Shown here one piece after another: positions 52,368 to 60,311 of a stretch of 64,000 bases of DNA. Under the pieces are notes generated by a model. That model saw nothing but the letters and a program-made list of their open reading frames with translations, was not told the origin of the DNA and searched no databases. The position numbers were made by a program, and so were the translations under genes. Position 1 is the stretch's first letter, and each line of letters opens with the position of its first letter. Origin of the DNA: Thalassobacterium maritimum (lineage in GTDB: Bacteria > Verrucomicrobiota > Verrucomicrobiia > Opitutales > Coraliomargaritaceae); assembly GCF_031127805.1 (NCBI RefSeq), contig NZ_JARXHW010000020.1, positions 1-64,000 of the forward strand, written 5' to 3'.

Positions 52368-53993
52368 ATGCTTTTCGAATTTAAATACAAGGGCGCTTCG
52401 CGCGTCCGGTCGAACGCCTCTAGCACGAGTCTATCGTTCGTCCCGGATGCGGGGCGGGCGCCGACATGGTTCAATGGTCAAGTTCGGCAGAAGCTCCTCT
52501 TTCGCGAAGCGATTTCAGCGCTGCACGATGTCGTCATTTCCGATTTGCGTTTTAAGCCGAAAGATCGTGAAGACTACAAGCGTTGGGCATCACAACAGGA
52601 AGATGTCTGGCTCGCTGAAAGTCTCGCTGGGAAAGAGGGGCGAAAGGAAAAAATCGCGGAATTGAGAGCAGAGCTGGACTCCGTGAATAAGGAGAAGAAG
52701 GCACACATGGGCGCCTTCTACCAGGCGCGTAGTGAGTATTACAATTACCTGTACAAGCATAATAAGGCTTGGTGGTTCGTGCTCGATCCGGTGATCACAG
52801 TTCACCCTGATCAAGTTTTTTTTGAGTGTTTTAGCGAAGATGAGTCAACCTACGCGTGCCTGTCCTGTAATCACGATGTCTTCGAGACAGTGGATGATTT
52901 TTCCTGCGGCACGACTAATATCGATTACTCTGAAAACCTCTATGGTGACTTTCAAAAGATTCGGGATTATAAAGAAACTTCACTGACGATCGATCCTGAG
53001 GGGTTTAATGTCCAAACTGGTGAAGATGACGCTCACCGGGAAGTGAAGATCGATCTCCCGGACTCCTGGGTGCGGGGCTTCTTGCAAGTTAGCTCAGCCA
53101 TGACCTTAGCTGCCAGTGAATTTGAACTCCATCCGATGGATCTTCACAATATCTGCTTTATTCTGAAACAGAAGAAAGAGAAGTCGGGTCCCCGGTCGCT
53201 GCGCTTTATCCTTAACCCCGGGCAGCCGATTAAGATTATTGTAGACCCGTGGAATCTTGAAATAAAATGTCCTCGCTCTGTTTATCTCGGTTCGAGCGAT
53301 GAAGAGATCCGGATCTGGGGACGTCGGCGTCTCTTGACCTTAGAGCGCCTCATTCCACACGCGGTCTCGATCAAAGTCCGGTTGACTGGTTATGGTCTGC
53401 CGTCGTTCTGGATGATCGATCTCGGAGATATCACATACACACTCGGTTTATCAGGCTGGACTGCAAATGATTGGTCGCGAGCCGGGAATTTCGACCTGTT
53501 GGCTCCGCGTGGAGCGACTACGCCGGAATTGACCGAAAAAGTGCTTCAAGGCTTGCGCGGGGATTGGCGTAGTTGTTCCAGTGCGCTCGCGCAGAAGCTT
53601 CAACTTCCTCATGAGGAGGTGTTGGGCGCTCTAAGCATCTGTGCTCAAGCTGGACGTGTGGTCTACGATCTTAAAAACGAGGTATGGCGTTCTCGTGAAC
53701 TCACACGCGAGCCGCTCCCTTTAAGCGAACTACGCTACGCGAACGAAAGAGAATCGAGAGCCACTGAGTTATTGAAAAGTGCAAGCGTTCAGCTGCGGAC
53801 TGAAAAACGTATTGGAGGCACAACTTTAACTGGAACCATTGAGGACAAAAACACTTACATAGTCGAAGCGTTCGTCGATCTTGATGAACGACTGGTTCGA
53901 GCCAAATGCTCCTGCAATTTTTATCAACAAAACAAGCTGCGGAGTGGGCCGTGCGAGCACATCCTGGCTCTTCGAATGGCTAAGTCCAGATAG
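52368..53993 (+). CDS. Winged-helix SWIM zinc-finger protein, retron-associated (WHSWIM)
   Basis: 541 residues. The C-terminus carries a SWIM zinc finger, Cys-X-Cys-Xn-Cys-X-His, in AKCSCNFYQQNKLRSGPCEH. A winged-helix-like segment precedes it (VLQGLRGDWRSCSSALAQKLQLPHEEVLGALSICAQAGRVVYDL). The N-terminal 400 residues are of unknown fold. SWIM domains bind DNA or protein. The gene is tightly linked to the WGR/HEAT gene upstream (3-base gap) and followed by the msr-msd RNA and reverse transcriptase. The combination matches retron type XIII. The biochemical role of the pair is unknown to me. Confidence 0.85.
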   Translation: MLFEFKYKGASRVRSNASSTSLSFVPDAGRAPTWFNGQVRQKLLFREAISALHDVVISDLRFKPKDREDYKRWASQQEDVWLAESLAGKEGRKEKIAELRAELDSVNKEKKAHMGAFYQARSEYYNYLYKHNKAWWFVLDPVITVHPDQVFFECFSEDESTYACLSCNHDVFETVDDFSCGTTNIDYSENLYGDFQKIRDYKETSLTIDPEGFNVQTGEDDAHREVKIDLPDSWVRGFLQVSSAMTLAASEFELHPMDLHNICFILKQKKEKSGPRSLRFILNPGQPIKIIVDPWNLEIKCPRSVYLGSSDEEIRIWGRRRLLTLERLIPHAVSIKVRLTGYGLPSFWMIDLGDITYTLGLSGWTANDWSRAGNFDLLAPRGATTPELTEKVLQGLRGDWRSCSSALAQKLQLPHEEVLGALSICAQAGRVVYDLKNEVWRSRELTREPLPLSELRYANERESRATELLKSASVQLRTEKRIGGTTLTGTIEDKNTYIVEAFVDLDERLVRAKCSCNFYQQNKLRSGPCEHILALRMAKSR

Positions 53994-53999
53994 AGAGTA

Positions 54000-54029
54000 T
54001 TGAACATAATCCTTTTCCTGAAATATAAA
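54000..54029 (+). promoter_or_regulatory. Candidate promoter of the retron RNA
   Basis: TTGAAC (54000-54005), an 18-base spacer and TATAAA (54024-54029) lie between the SWIM-protein gene and the msr. Transcription would start near 54036, about 24 bases before the a1 arm. Confidence 0.45.
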
Positions 54030-54059
54030 TCATTATTATCTTAACAACTGACATAATCT

Positions 54060-54318
54060 GAACCAAGACATACTAAGACAGTAGCGAGGGGCTGCACTTG
54101 CAACCCGGACGGCGTTTCGCCGCTCCATGCATACAGCCTCGCAACGCTTCACTGGTCGACTCGTGACTGTGCGCCACTACACTACCGGTGTGCTAGTTCC
54201 GATCCGGCTTCCGTGAAGCGAACTAGCACACCGGTAGTGGTGGCGCTGGAGTTGAGCAGCCCAGTCAATTGAGCTGCACGAAGGGCCCCTTCGCTACTGT
54301 CTTAGTATTTCTTGGTTC
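54060..54318 (+). ncRNA. Retron msr-msd RNA
   Basis: The 342-base gap between the SWIM and RT genes folds as a retron RNA. The a1 arm (54060-54092) and a2 arm (54285-54318) are complementary over about 32 bp with one bulge and one mismatch. Next to a1 is TAGCGAG, matching the branch-G context of E. coli Ec86, so G54084 is the candidate branch base. Two msr hairpins follow: 54089-54106 (GGG-TGC / GCA-CCC) and 54107-54126 (GGA-CGGCG, TTT loop, CGCCG-TCC). The msd is a long hairpin: 54171-54199 pairs with 54220-54246, including a perfect 20-bp run (inner arm CACTACCGGTGTGCTAGTTC), with a 20-base loop. The RT gene begins 17 bases after a2. Confidence 0.92.
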
Positions 54319-54334
54319 TTTCCGACGCTCGACC

Positions 54335-55834
54335 ATGGCGAACAAAAGACAAGAACTCTACGACCGCATCCGTCAGTCATCCAAGCAACAGGTTGAGTTG
54401 GAAGAGATGGAGCGCTTGGGGTTCTGGCATCCCGAGAACGGGGCTCACAAATTGCCAGCCGAGTTGATTGAGCGCAGTGCCGAATTGTCAAAATCTCTCA
54501 ATCGCTTGGTTCGGGAAGATAAGCGCTTGGAGAAGCGTGAATTTGCGCTGGCTAAAATACGCAAACAGAAGCTCAAAGAGTCGAGAGAGCGTCAAGCGGA
54601 GAACAAGGCCAAGCGTGAAGCTGAGCGATTGGAACGCGCTGAAGCATGGAAAAAACGAAAAAGTGAAGAGATTCTGTTTTTGGGGGCTGAGGTATCTGGA
54701 AGTCTCAATCAGATCGAAATCGATCACGCCCGGCTGCAAGGTCAAAATTTACCTCAATTTCTGAACCATCAGCAACTCGCGGAGGCGATGAGCTTGAGTG
54801 TCGGAGAATTACGCTTTCTCGCTTACGAGCGAAAAGTCAGTAAAGTCAGCCATTATAAGCGGTTCCAGATACCTAAAAAGGCAGGCGGTACGCGGTTGAT
54901 CTCGGCTCCGATGCCGCGTTTGAAATCCGCCCAGCATTGGATACTGCAAAACATCATCGAGAAGGTTCCGATGCATGATGCCGCCCACGGCTTTAGGGCA
55001 GAGAGAAGTATTCTCACAAATGCCAAGCCGCATGAAGCTTCAGATTGTGTCATCAATTGTGACCTCAAGGATTTCTTTCCCAATATTACGCTTCCTCGAG
55101 TCTATGGATTGTTTCACGCCTTAGGTTATTCGAAATCCGTTTCTACGATTTTCGCACTGCTTTGTACGGAGCCACCGGTAGTCGATGCCGAGCTTGATGG
55201 CGAAACGTGGCACATCGCCACTTCTGTCAGGCACCTCCCCCAAGGCGCTCCAACGAGCCCAGGGATTACAAATCTTCTTTGCCGTCGTCTCGACGCGCGT
55301 TTGACGGGAATCGCAAAGAAGCACGGTTTTACGTACACTCGGTATGCGGACGACCTAACCTTTTCCGGGAGTGGCAAGAATACGCGGATTGATTCGCGAA
55401 AGATACTGTGGCATGTTCGGAAAGTAGTGGAAGAAGAAGGCTTTATCGTTCACCCCGATAAAGTCCGTTCAATGGGGGCGGGGCGTCGACAGGAAGTTAC
55501 CGGTCTAACAGTCAATGAAAAGGTGGGTGTATCCCGCCACGATGTGCGTAATTTTAGAAGTCTGCTTCATCGTCTTGATACTCAAGGAGTCGAAGCCTGC
55601 ACATGGCGTGGCGCTTCAGATCGAATTCTAGCTAAGATCGATGGATATGCGTCTTACTTGAAGATGGTCGATGCGGAAAGGTATGCCAGCCTGTGTGCGA
55701 GGGCAGAAGAGTTATTGGCACGAAACCAATACACTCATGTCATTCGGCATCCCAAGAAAAAGCCTACTGCGCCGGCGCCACTCCCGCATGTCGGGATATT
55801 CCGGCGGCTTTTAAATAAGATACTCGGCAAGTAA
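54335..55834 (+). CDS. Retron reverse transcriptase
   Basis: About 499 residues from the ATG at 54335; an in-frame TTG at 54269 would lie inside the msd/a2 RNA. The palm motifs are INCDLKDFFPNI (first catalytic Asp, about 243), the retron-specific NAKPH (NAxxH, about 229-233) after AAHGFRAERSI, LPQGAPTSPGITNLLCRRLD, YTRYADDLTFSG (YADD, about 337-340) and the VTG motif EVTGLTVN (about 388). Residues 1-150 are unusual: a highly charged, probably coiled-coil extension (KREFALAKIRKQKLKESRE) before the RT fold. It makes msDNA from the adjacent RNA; with the two upstream proteins it forms a predicted anti-phage system. Confidence 0.95.
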   Translation: MANKRQELYDRIRQSSKQQVELEEMERLGFWHPENGAHKLPAELIERSAELSKSLNRLVREDKRLEKREFALAKIRKQKLKESRERQAENKAKREAERLERAEAWKKRKSEEILFLGAEVSGSLNQIEIDHARLQGQNLPQFLNHQQLAEAMSLSVGELRFLAYERKVSKVSHYKRFQIPKKAGGTRLISAPMPRLKSAQHWILQNIIEKVPMHDAAHGFRAERSILTNAKPHEASDCVINCDLKDFFPNITLPRVYGLFHALGYSKSVSTIFALLCTEPPVVDAELDGETWHIATSVRHLPQGAPTSPGITNLLCRRLDARLTGIAKKHGFTYTRYADDLTFSGSGKNTRIDSRKILWHVRKVVEEEGFIVHPDKVRSMGAGRRQEVTGLTVNEKVGVSRHDVRNFRSLLHRLDTQGVEACTWRGASDRILAKIDGYASYLKMVDAERYASLCARAEELLARNQYTHVIRHPKKKPTAPAPLPHVGIFRRLLNKILGK

Positions 55835-55885
55835 GTTTCGCAGATTTTAAATAAGCGTGAGGGCTGAGTGCTCTATTCTAATTGG

Positions 55886-57481
55886 TCATGAGTTATGTTT
55901 TACAGCACTCCAATCAAGGTCGAATCGGCTGAGGTATTTCTTCAAGCGATCGGAGTCATTGCTGGAGGTCTTCTTGAGGCGTGATGCCCCGTAGAGGCGT
56001 CGACCTGCTTCGGAGAGTGTGCGGCAGCTTTGGCAGATTTTGAGCACGGATTCGAGTTGGAGGCGGTCAAACAGGTCGATTTCCTGGAGTGCTTCGGCTG
56101 GCATCAGTTTTTCCAGCAGGCCAGTCGTCGAATTGCTGGTTTTCCAGCTTTGTTGGAGTCTTTTTATTTCCTGTTCGACGTTGGTTTGGTTGATGCGTTG
56201 CTCGCTGGCGAGTGTGGCCATGCGAATGACGGAGGCGTTGAGATCCCGAAAGTTTCCATCCCAAGAGGCGTCCGCAGCTTGTCCGAATTTTAGATAGCTG
56301 GTGTGCGCTTCCTTGTTGAATCGAACCTTCCGCCCGTTGGACTGTTCGAAGCGCTTGAGTTCGTATTCGAGGTTGGGGGCGATGTCTTCCCGGCGCTGTG
56401 CCAGTCCGGGCATCTGATACGTCCAGAGGTTGATTCTGGCTAGTAAGTCTCCGCGAAAGCGTCCTTCGGCGACCTCTTTGAGTAGGTCGCGGTTGGTGCC
56501 TGCGATCAGTTGGAAGTCGCTTGATATTTCGTCGTCGGCTCCGAGTCGTCGAAAGTGTTTCTCTTCGACCGCGTGGAGCAGCATGGCTTGTTCATCGAGG
56601 CCGAGCTCGCCGATTTCATCTAAAAAGAGTAGGCCTTTATCGGCTGCCTTGAGCAGGCCGGTACGTTCATTGGCAGCACCAGTGAAGGCACCTTTGACGT
56701 GTCCGAATAGGGTGGAGATGGCGCTGTCCCCGCGAAGTGTGCCGCAGTTGACGGCGACGAAGTTACCTTCGATTTGGTTACGCGTTTTTTTTAGGGAAAA
56801 GATACGCTTGGCTAGTTGAGATTTGCCAGCACCGGTCGGCCCAGTCAGTAGGATCGGTTCGCGCGAGCGAATGGCGACCCGCTCGATCTCTTCGATCATG
56901 GCGTTGAAGGCGTCATTTTTGGTTTCGATTCCGCTTTTAAGAAAAGTGAGTCCTTCGGTGGCGTCTTGTTTGTAGCGCGCGGCCAGCTTGTCGTAACGGG
57001 AGAGGTCGAGATCGATAATGGAGTAGTTGCCGATGGAATCGCCGGATGACCGCTTGGGGGGCGCGGTTTGGATAATCTTGGCGGGCAGGTGTCGCGATTC
57101 GGTCAGTAGAAACCAGCAGATCTGAGCTACGTGTGTGCCGGTAGTCAGGTGCACGAGGTAGTCTTCTTCATCCAGATTGAAAGGGTAGTTTTGGCAGAAG
57201 TCGTGTAGTTTGACGTAGACCTCTTCAAAGTCCCAAGGGTCAATCCATTCGATTTCGTGAGTCTGCGTAGTTGTCTCCGGCGAGATGGTGGCGATGTCCG
57301 CTACAATCTCACCTGTGAGTGCGCGATCGCTTTCGGTGTGAACCAGTTCGAGCCGGTCTATGATCAAGTCCTCTTGCTGGCAGAGCGAAACTGTAGGCCG
57401 CCAGCGATCCCAGCGTTGGTGGAATTTCGCTTTATCCATGACTGTACCAACCAGACTGATGCAAACTGTACGCTTATTCAT
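55886..57481 (-). CDS. rtcR: RtcR, sigma-54-dependent activator of RNA-repair genes
   Basis: 531 residues. The N-terminal 180 residues are the RtcR sensor domain (CARF-like; CISLVGTVMDKAKFHQRWDRWRPTVSL, and HLTTGTHVAQICWFLLTESRHLPAKIIQT), which in E. coli responds to RNA fragments. The AAA+ domain has Walker A LLTGPTGAGKSQLAKRI, the sigma-54 contact GAFTGA in HVKGAFTGAANERTG, and Walker B GLLFLDEIGEL. The C-terminal end carries a helix-turn-helix-like region (LESVLKICQSCRTLSEAGRRLYGASRLK). It is divergent from rtcA-rtcB, its expected target, with a 272-base gap between. Confidence 0.95.
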   Translation of the reverse strand: MNKRTVCISLVGTVMDKAKFHQRWDRWRPTVSLCQQEDLIIDRLELVHTESDRALTGEIVADIATISPETTTQTHEIEWIDPWDFEEVYVKLHDFCQNYPFNLDEEDYLVHLTTGTHVAQICWFLLTESRHLPAKIIQTAPPKRSSGDSIGNYSIIDLDLSRYDKLAARYKQDATEGLTFLKSGIETKNDAFNAMIEEIERVAIRSREPILLTGPTGAGKSQLAKRIFSLKKTRNQIEGNFVAVNCGTLRGDSAISTLFGHVKGAFTGAANERTGLLKAADKGLLFLDEIGELGLDEQAMLLHAVEEKHFRRLGADDEISSDFQLIAGTNRDLLKEVAEGRFRGDLLARINLWTYQMPGLAQRREDIAPNLEYELKRFEQSNGRKVRFNKEAHTSYLKFGQAADASWDGNFRDLNASVIRMATLASEQRINQTNVEQEIKRLQQSWKTSNSTTGLLEKLMPAEALQEIDLFDRLQLESVLKICQSCRTLSEAGRRLYGASRLKKTSSNDSDRLKKYLSRFDLDWSAVKHNS

Positions 57482-57630
57482 GGTTATATAAAATATTATA
57501 AAATTGTAGAATACAATATAGTTGCAAGGTGGATTTTATTCTGGGTGAAACTGGGTTTGGGGTAAATGTAATGTTTTAAACTCCTGGTATGTAGTTGGAT
57601 GCGTGTCTGTTGGTGGTGGTTTGCATTATG

Positions 57631-57647
57631 TTGGCATGCCATGTGTT
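57631..57647 (+). promoter_or_regulatory. Candidate sigma-54 promoter of rtcA-rtcB
   Basis: TTGGCATGCCATGTGTT has the -24 GG and, exactly ten bases on, a GT in place of the -12 GC. Slightly upstream, TTGGTGGTGGTTTGCA (57610-57625) has a better -12 half but one base too few between the elements. One of them probably serves RtcR-dependent transcription. Confidence 0.3.
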
Positions 57648-57672
57648 ATAGATAAATTGCAGTCGCAAGACG

Positions 57673-57704
57673 AGGGAGCCAGACATTGGGGGTCCTGGCT
57701 CCCT
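57673..57704 (+). other. Leader hairpin before rtcA
   Basis: A perfect 10-bp stem AGGGAGCCAG / CTGGCTCCCT with a 12-base loop lies in the untranslated leader 50 bases before rtcA. No U-run follows. It could be a regulatory stem or part of a small RNA. Confidence 0.6.
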
Positions 57705-57753
57705 ATCCGATCGGGGGCATTCACCATTTTAATCAGTTTAACAGTAGATAAAG

Positions 57754-58794
57754 ATGACACAGATTCAGAATAAACACATAATGATCGATGGTTCTGCCGG
57801 TGAGGGGGGCGGGCAGGTATTGCGAAGTGCTTTGTCACTTTCGATCCTCACCGGGCGACCGTTTGCGATGACAGAGATTCGTGGGAAGCGCCGTAAGCCT
57901 GGCTTGATGCGTCAGCATTTGACTGCGGTTCGGGCGGCGACCGTGATCTCAAGCGCGAAGGTGGTCGGGGATTCGATCAAGTCGATGGAGCTCGAATTCA
58001 CGCCTCAGGCAGTCCGTGGTGGTCGATATGAGTTTGCGGTTGGCTCGGGCGGGAGTGCGATGCTGATCCTGCAGACCATTCTATTGCCTTTGTGTTTTGC
58101 GGACTCGCCGAGTGAGGTCGTCATCGAGGGGGGAACTCATAACCCGATGGCACCTCCCTTTGATTTTATTCAAAGGGTCTATTTGCCGATTCTAGAGCGT
58201 ATGGGGGCTCAGGTGAACTTGCGCCTTGAGCAGATGGGATTTTATCCTGCCGGGGGCGGAAAAATCGTCGCTACGATCGAGCCAATCAAAGCTCTGAAGT
58301 CACTCGTTCTTGACGAACGTGGGGCTCTGCTCGGTCGGAATGCGCGTGCGATCGCCAATCATTTGCCCGCTTCGATCGCGGAGCGCGAATTGGTTGTTGT
58401 CCGAGATCGCTTAGATTTGTCGGAGGAAGATACCTCGGCCGCTCATTTCGATCCCGCGCCGGGTATGGGCAATGTCCTCTTGCTCGATCTTAAATACGAA
58501 GCGCTCACTGAAGTCTTTACCGGCTTTGGAGAGAATGGGATTTCTGCTGAAAAGGTTGTGGGCAAGGTCTGCACGGCAGTGGAACGTTATCTTAAATCGA
58601 CGGCACCCGTGGGCGACTACCTCGCGGATCAACTTTTGTTGCCATTTGCGTTGGCTGGTGGAGGCCGGTTCACGTGCACCGCCTTAACCAAGCATTTCAA
58701 AACCAACGTTCAAACCATTGAACGATTTCTAAAAATAAAAATTCAAGCCGAACGTGAGGAGCGCCTTGCGTGGAACATCACATTTAAAAAATAA
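57754..58794 (+). CDS. rtcA: RNA 3'-terminal phosphate cyclase
   Basis: Converts RNA 3'-phosphate ends to 2',3'-cyclic phosphates. It is 346 residues. Family signatures are MIDGSAGEGGGQVLRSALSLSILTGRPF at the N-terminus, RKPGLMRQHLTAVRAA, GGSAMLILQTILLPLCF, GGTHNPMAPPFDFIQRVYLPIL, and DYLADQLLLPFALAGGGRFT, which in the family is followed by the His that becomes adenylylated (here near TKHFKTN). It lies 4 bases before rtcB and is divergently oriented from rtcR. Confidence 0.95.
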   Translation: MTQIQNKHIMIDGSAGEGGGQVLRSALSLSILTGRPFAMTEIRGKRRKPGLMRQHLTAVRAATVISSAKVVGDSIKSMELEFTPQAVRGGRYEFAVGSGGSAMLILQTILLPLCFADSPSEVVIEGGTHNPMAPPFDFIQRVYLPILERMGAQVNLRLEQMGFYPAGGGKIVATIEPIKALKSLVLDERGALLGRNARAIANHLPASIAERELVVVRDRLDLSEEDTSAAHFDPAPGMGNVLLLDLKYEALTEVFTGFGENGISAEKVVGKVCTAVERYLKSTAPVGDYLADQLLLPFALAGGGRFTCTALTKHFKTNVQTIERFLKIKIQAEREERLAWNITFKK

Positions 58795-58798
58795 GACA

Positions 58799-60199
58799 AT
58801 GAACTCAAAAAAACTATTAGAACTCGGCGTGCCTCATGGTGATCCAATGCAAATCGCCTTTGAAACGATTAAGGAACGTATCGCCAGTGGTGTAGATTCC
58901 GAGACAGTCTTGAGCACACTGACCTCCGTTGTGAGCAATGCGTCTGCTTATGCGGACGATGTCGCTTGGGGGGCTTTTGCGCGAAGCATCGGGGATAACT
59001 TGTTTATCCCACGCGCTAATCCAGCACCGTGGCAGCAGTGGGGAGTCGATCTGGAGCCCAACTCCGTGCAGCAGATGGTCAATGCCTGCGACTTGCCAGT
59101 TGCCGTCGCCGGTGCGCTGATGCCGGACGCCCACCTCGGATATGGTCTACCGATCGGGGGTGTTTTGGCAACCGATCAAGTGGTGATCCCCTTTGCTGTG
59201 GGGGTAGATATCGCCTGCCGTATGAAGATGACTGTCCTCGATATTCCAGTTTCGGATTTGGATGATCCCGTCGCGCGTGAACGATTGATCCACGCACTCG
59301 AAACGGAAACCCGTTTTGGAATTGGGGCGAATTTCAAGAGCCGTGGAAGTCGAAAGCGTCAACACGGTGTGCTCGACCTCGATTGGGATGTGTCTCCAGT
59401 GACGAAGCGCAATAAGGACAAGGCATGGGCGCAGCTCGGAACGAGCGGAAGCGGGAACCACTTTGTCGAGTATGGCGTGTTTGAGGTCGCGGACGACCGT
59501 CTCGGCCTGGCGCCGGGTAATTATTTGGCATTGCTTTCGCATAGCGGAAGCCGAGGCACAGGTGCGTCGGTCGCCGACCATTATTCGAAATTGGCACGGC
59601 AACGTCACCCCGAATTGCCGAAGGAGCTTTCGCACCTTGCATGGTTGGATATGGATTCTGCCGAGGGCCAGGAATATTGGGCTGCGATGAACCTGATGGG
59701 TGAATATGCCGCCGCGAATCACTGGTGTATCCACCATCATATTGCGAAGCACCTGGGTGCCGAGGTCCTGTTTGATTTGGAAAATCACCATAACTTCGCT
59801 TGGAAAGAGCGCCATCTGGATCGCGATGTTATCGTGCATCGCAAAGGGGCGACGCCCGCTGGCAAGGGTGTGTTAGGAATTATTCCCGGCTCGATGGCCA
59901 CGCCCGCCTATATCGTGCGAGGTAAGGGAGTGGCCGCGTCGCTCAATTCAGCCTCACATGGAGCCGGTCGTGTTATGTCGCGCAAGAAAGCTAAGGAGAA
60001 TCTCGATTGGAAGGTCGCTCAGGCGCTATTGAAGCAGAATGATGTGACCCTATTGTCTGCCGGTATCGATGAAGTACCTATGGTGTATAAGAACATTGAA
60101 ACGGTGATGAATGCCCAAGATGACCTCGTCGAGAAAATGGGGCGTTTTCATCCACGTATCGTGAAGATGGCACCAGCCGGCGAACGCCCGGAAGACTGA
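58799..60199 (+). CDS. rtcB: RNA-splicing ligase RtcB
   Basis: Joins RNA 2',3'-cyclic phosphate or 3'-phosphate ends to 5'-OH ends using GTP and Mn2+, thereby repairing cleaved tRNA or rRNA. It is about 466 residues. Visible signatures are MPDAHLGYGLPIGGVLAT, FAVGVDIACRMKMT (metal Asp and Cys), QLGTSGSGNHFVE, LLSHSGSRGTG, NHWCIHHHIAKH, VHRKGATPAGKGVLGIIPGSM, and LNSASHGAGRVMSRKKAKE, containing the His that carries GMP. The ATG at 58799 follows rtcA by 4 bases. It is the slightly longer RtcB2-like form found beside RtcR. Confidence 0.96.
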   Translation: MNSKKLLELGVPHGDPMQIAFETIKERIASGVDSETVLSTLTSVVSNASAYADDVAWGAFARSIGDNLFIPRANPAPWQQWGVDLEPNSVQQMVNACDLPVAVAGALMPDAHLGYGLPIGGVLATDQVVIPFAVGVDIACRMKMTVLDIPVSDLDDPVARERLIHALETETRFGIGANFKSRGSRKRQHGVLDLDWDVSPVTKRNKDKAWAQLGTSGSGNHFVEYGVFEVADDRLGLAPGNYLALLSHSGSRGTGASVADHYSKLARQRHPELPKELSHLAWLDMDSAEGQEYWAAMNLMGEYAAANHWCIHHHIAKHLGAEVLFDLENHHNFAWKERHLDRDVIVHRKGATPAGKGVLGIIPGSMATPAYIVRGKGVAASLNSASHGAGRVMSRKKAKENLDWKVAQALLKQNDVTLLSAGIDEVPMVYKNIETVMNAQDDLVEKMGRFHPRIVKMAPAGERPED

Positions 60200-60249
60200 T
60201 TCTGGGTTCTCGGGAGTTAGTCGGTTGGACTCGGTGTATAAAAATGTGA

Positions 60250-60268
60250 AAGTGTGAAATATACACAT
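60250..60268 (+). promoter_or_regulatory. NrtR-type operator 1 before pncA
   Basis: AAGTGTGAAATATACACAT lies between the rtcB end and pncA, with its centre 38 bp upstream of operator 2. One base in the right half-site departs from the dyad. It matches the site before pncB. Confidence 0.7.
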
Positions 60269-60273
60269 TAAGG

Positions 60274-60306
60274 TTGACGGTTGCCTTAAGTGTGAATTAT
60301 ACACTT
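60274..60306 (+). promoter_or_regulatory. pncA promoter overlapped by NrtR-type operator 2
   Basis: A -35 TTGACG (60274-60279), an 18-base spacer and -10 TATACA (60298-60303) form a good promoter. The dyad AAGTGTGAATTATACACTT (60288-60306) covers the -10, so a bound repressor would block RNA polymerase. Transcription would start near 60310, next to the GTG at 60312. Confidence 0.65.
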
Positions 60307-60311
60307 AATCC

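Noticed and set aside
54269..54334. RT gene starting at the upstream in-frame TTG (54269)
   Set aside because: This would place the start inside the msd/a2 part of the RNA; the ATG at 54335 lies just after the RNA ends.
57673..57704. tRNA or intrinsic terminator upstream of rtcA
   Set aside because: A single 10-bp stem with a 12-base loop lacks tRNA arms, and no U-run follows.
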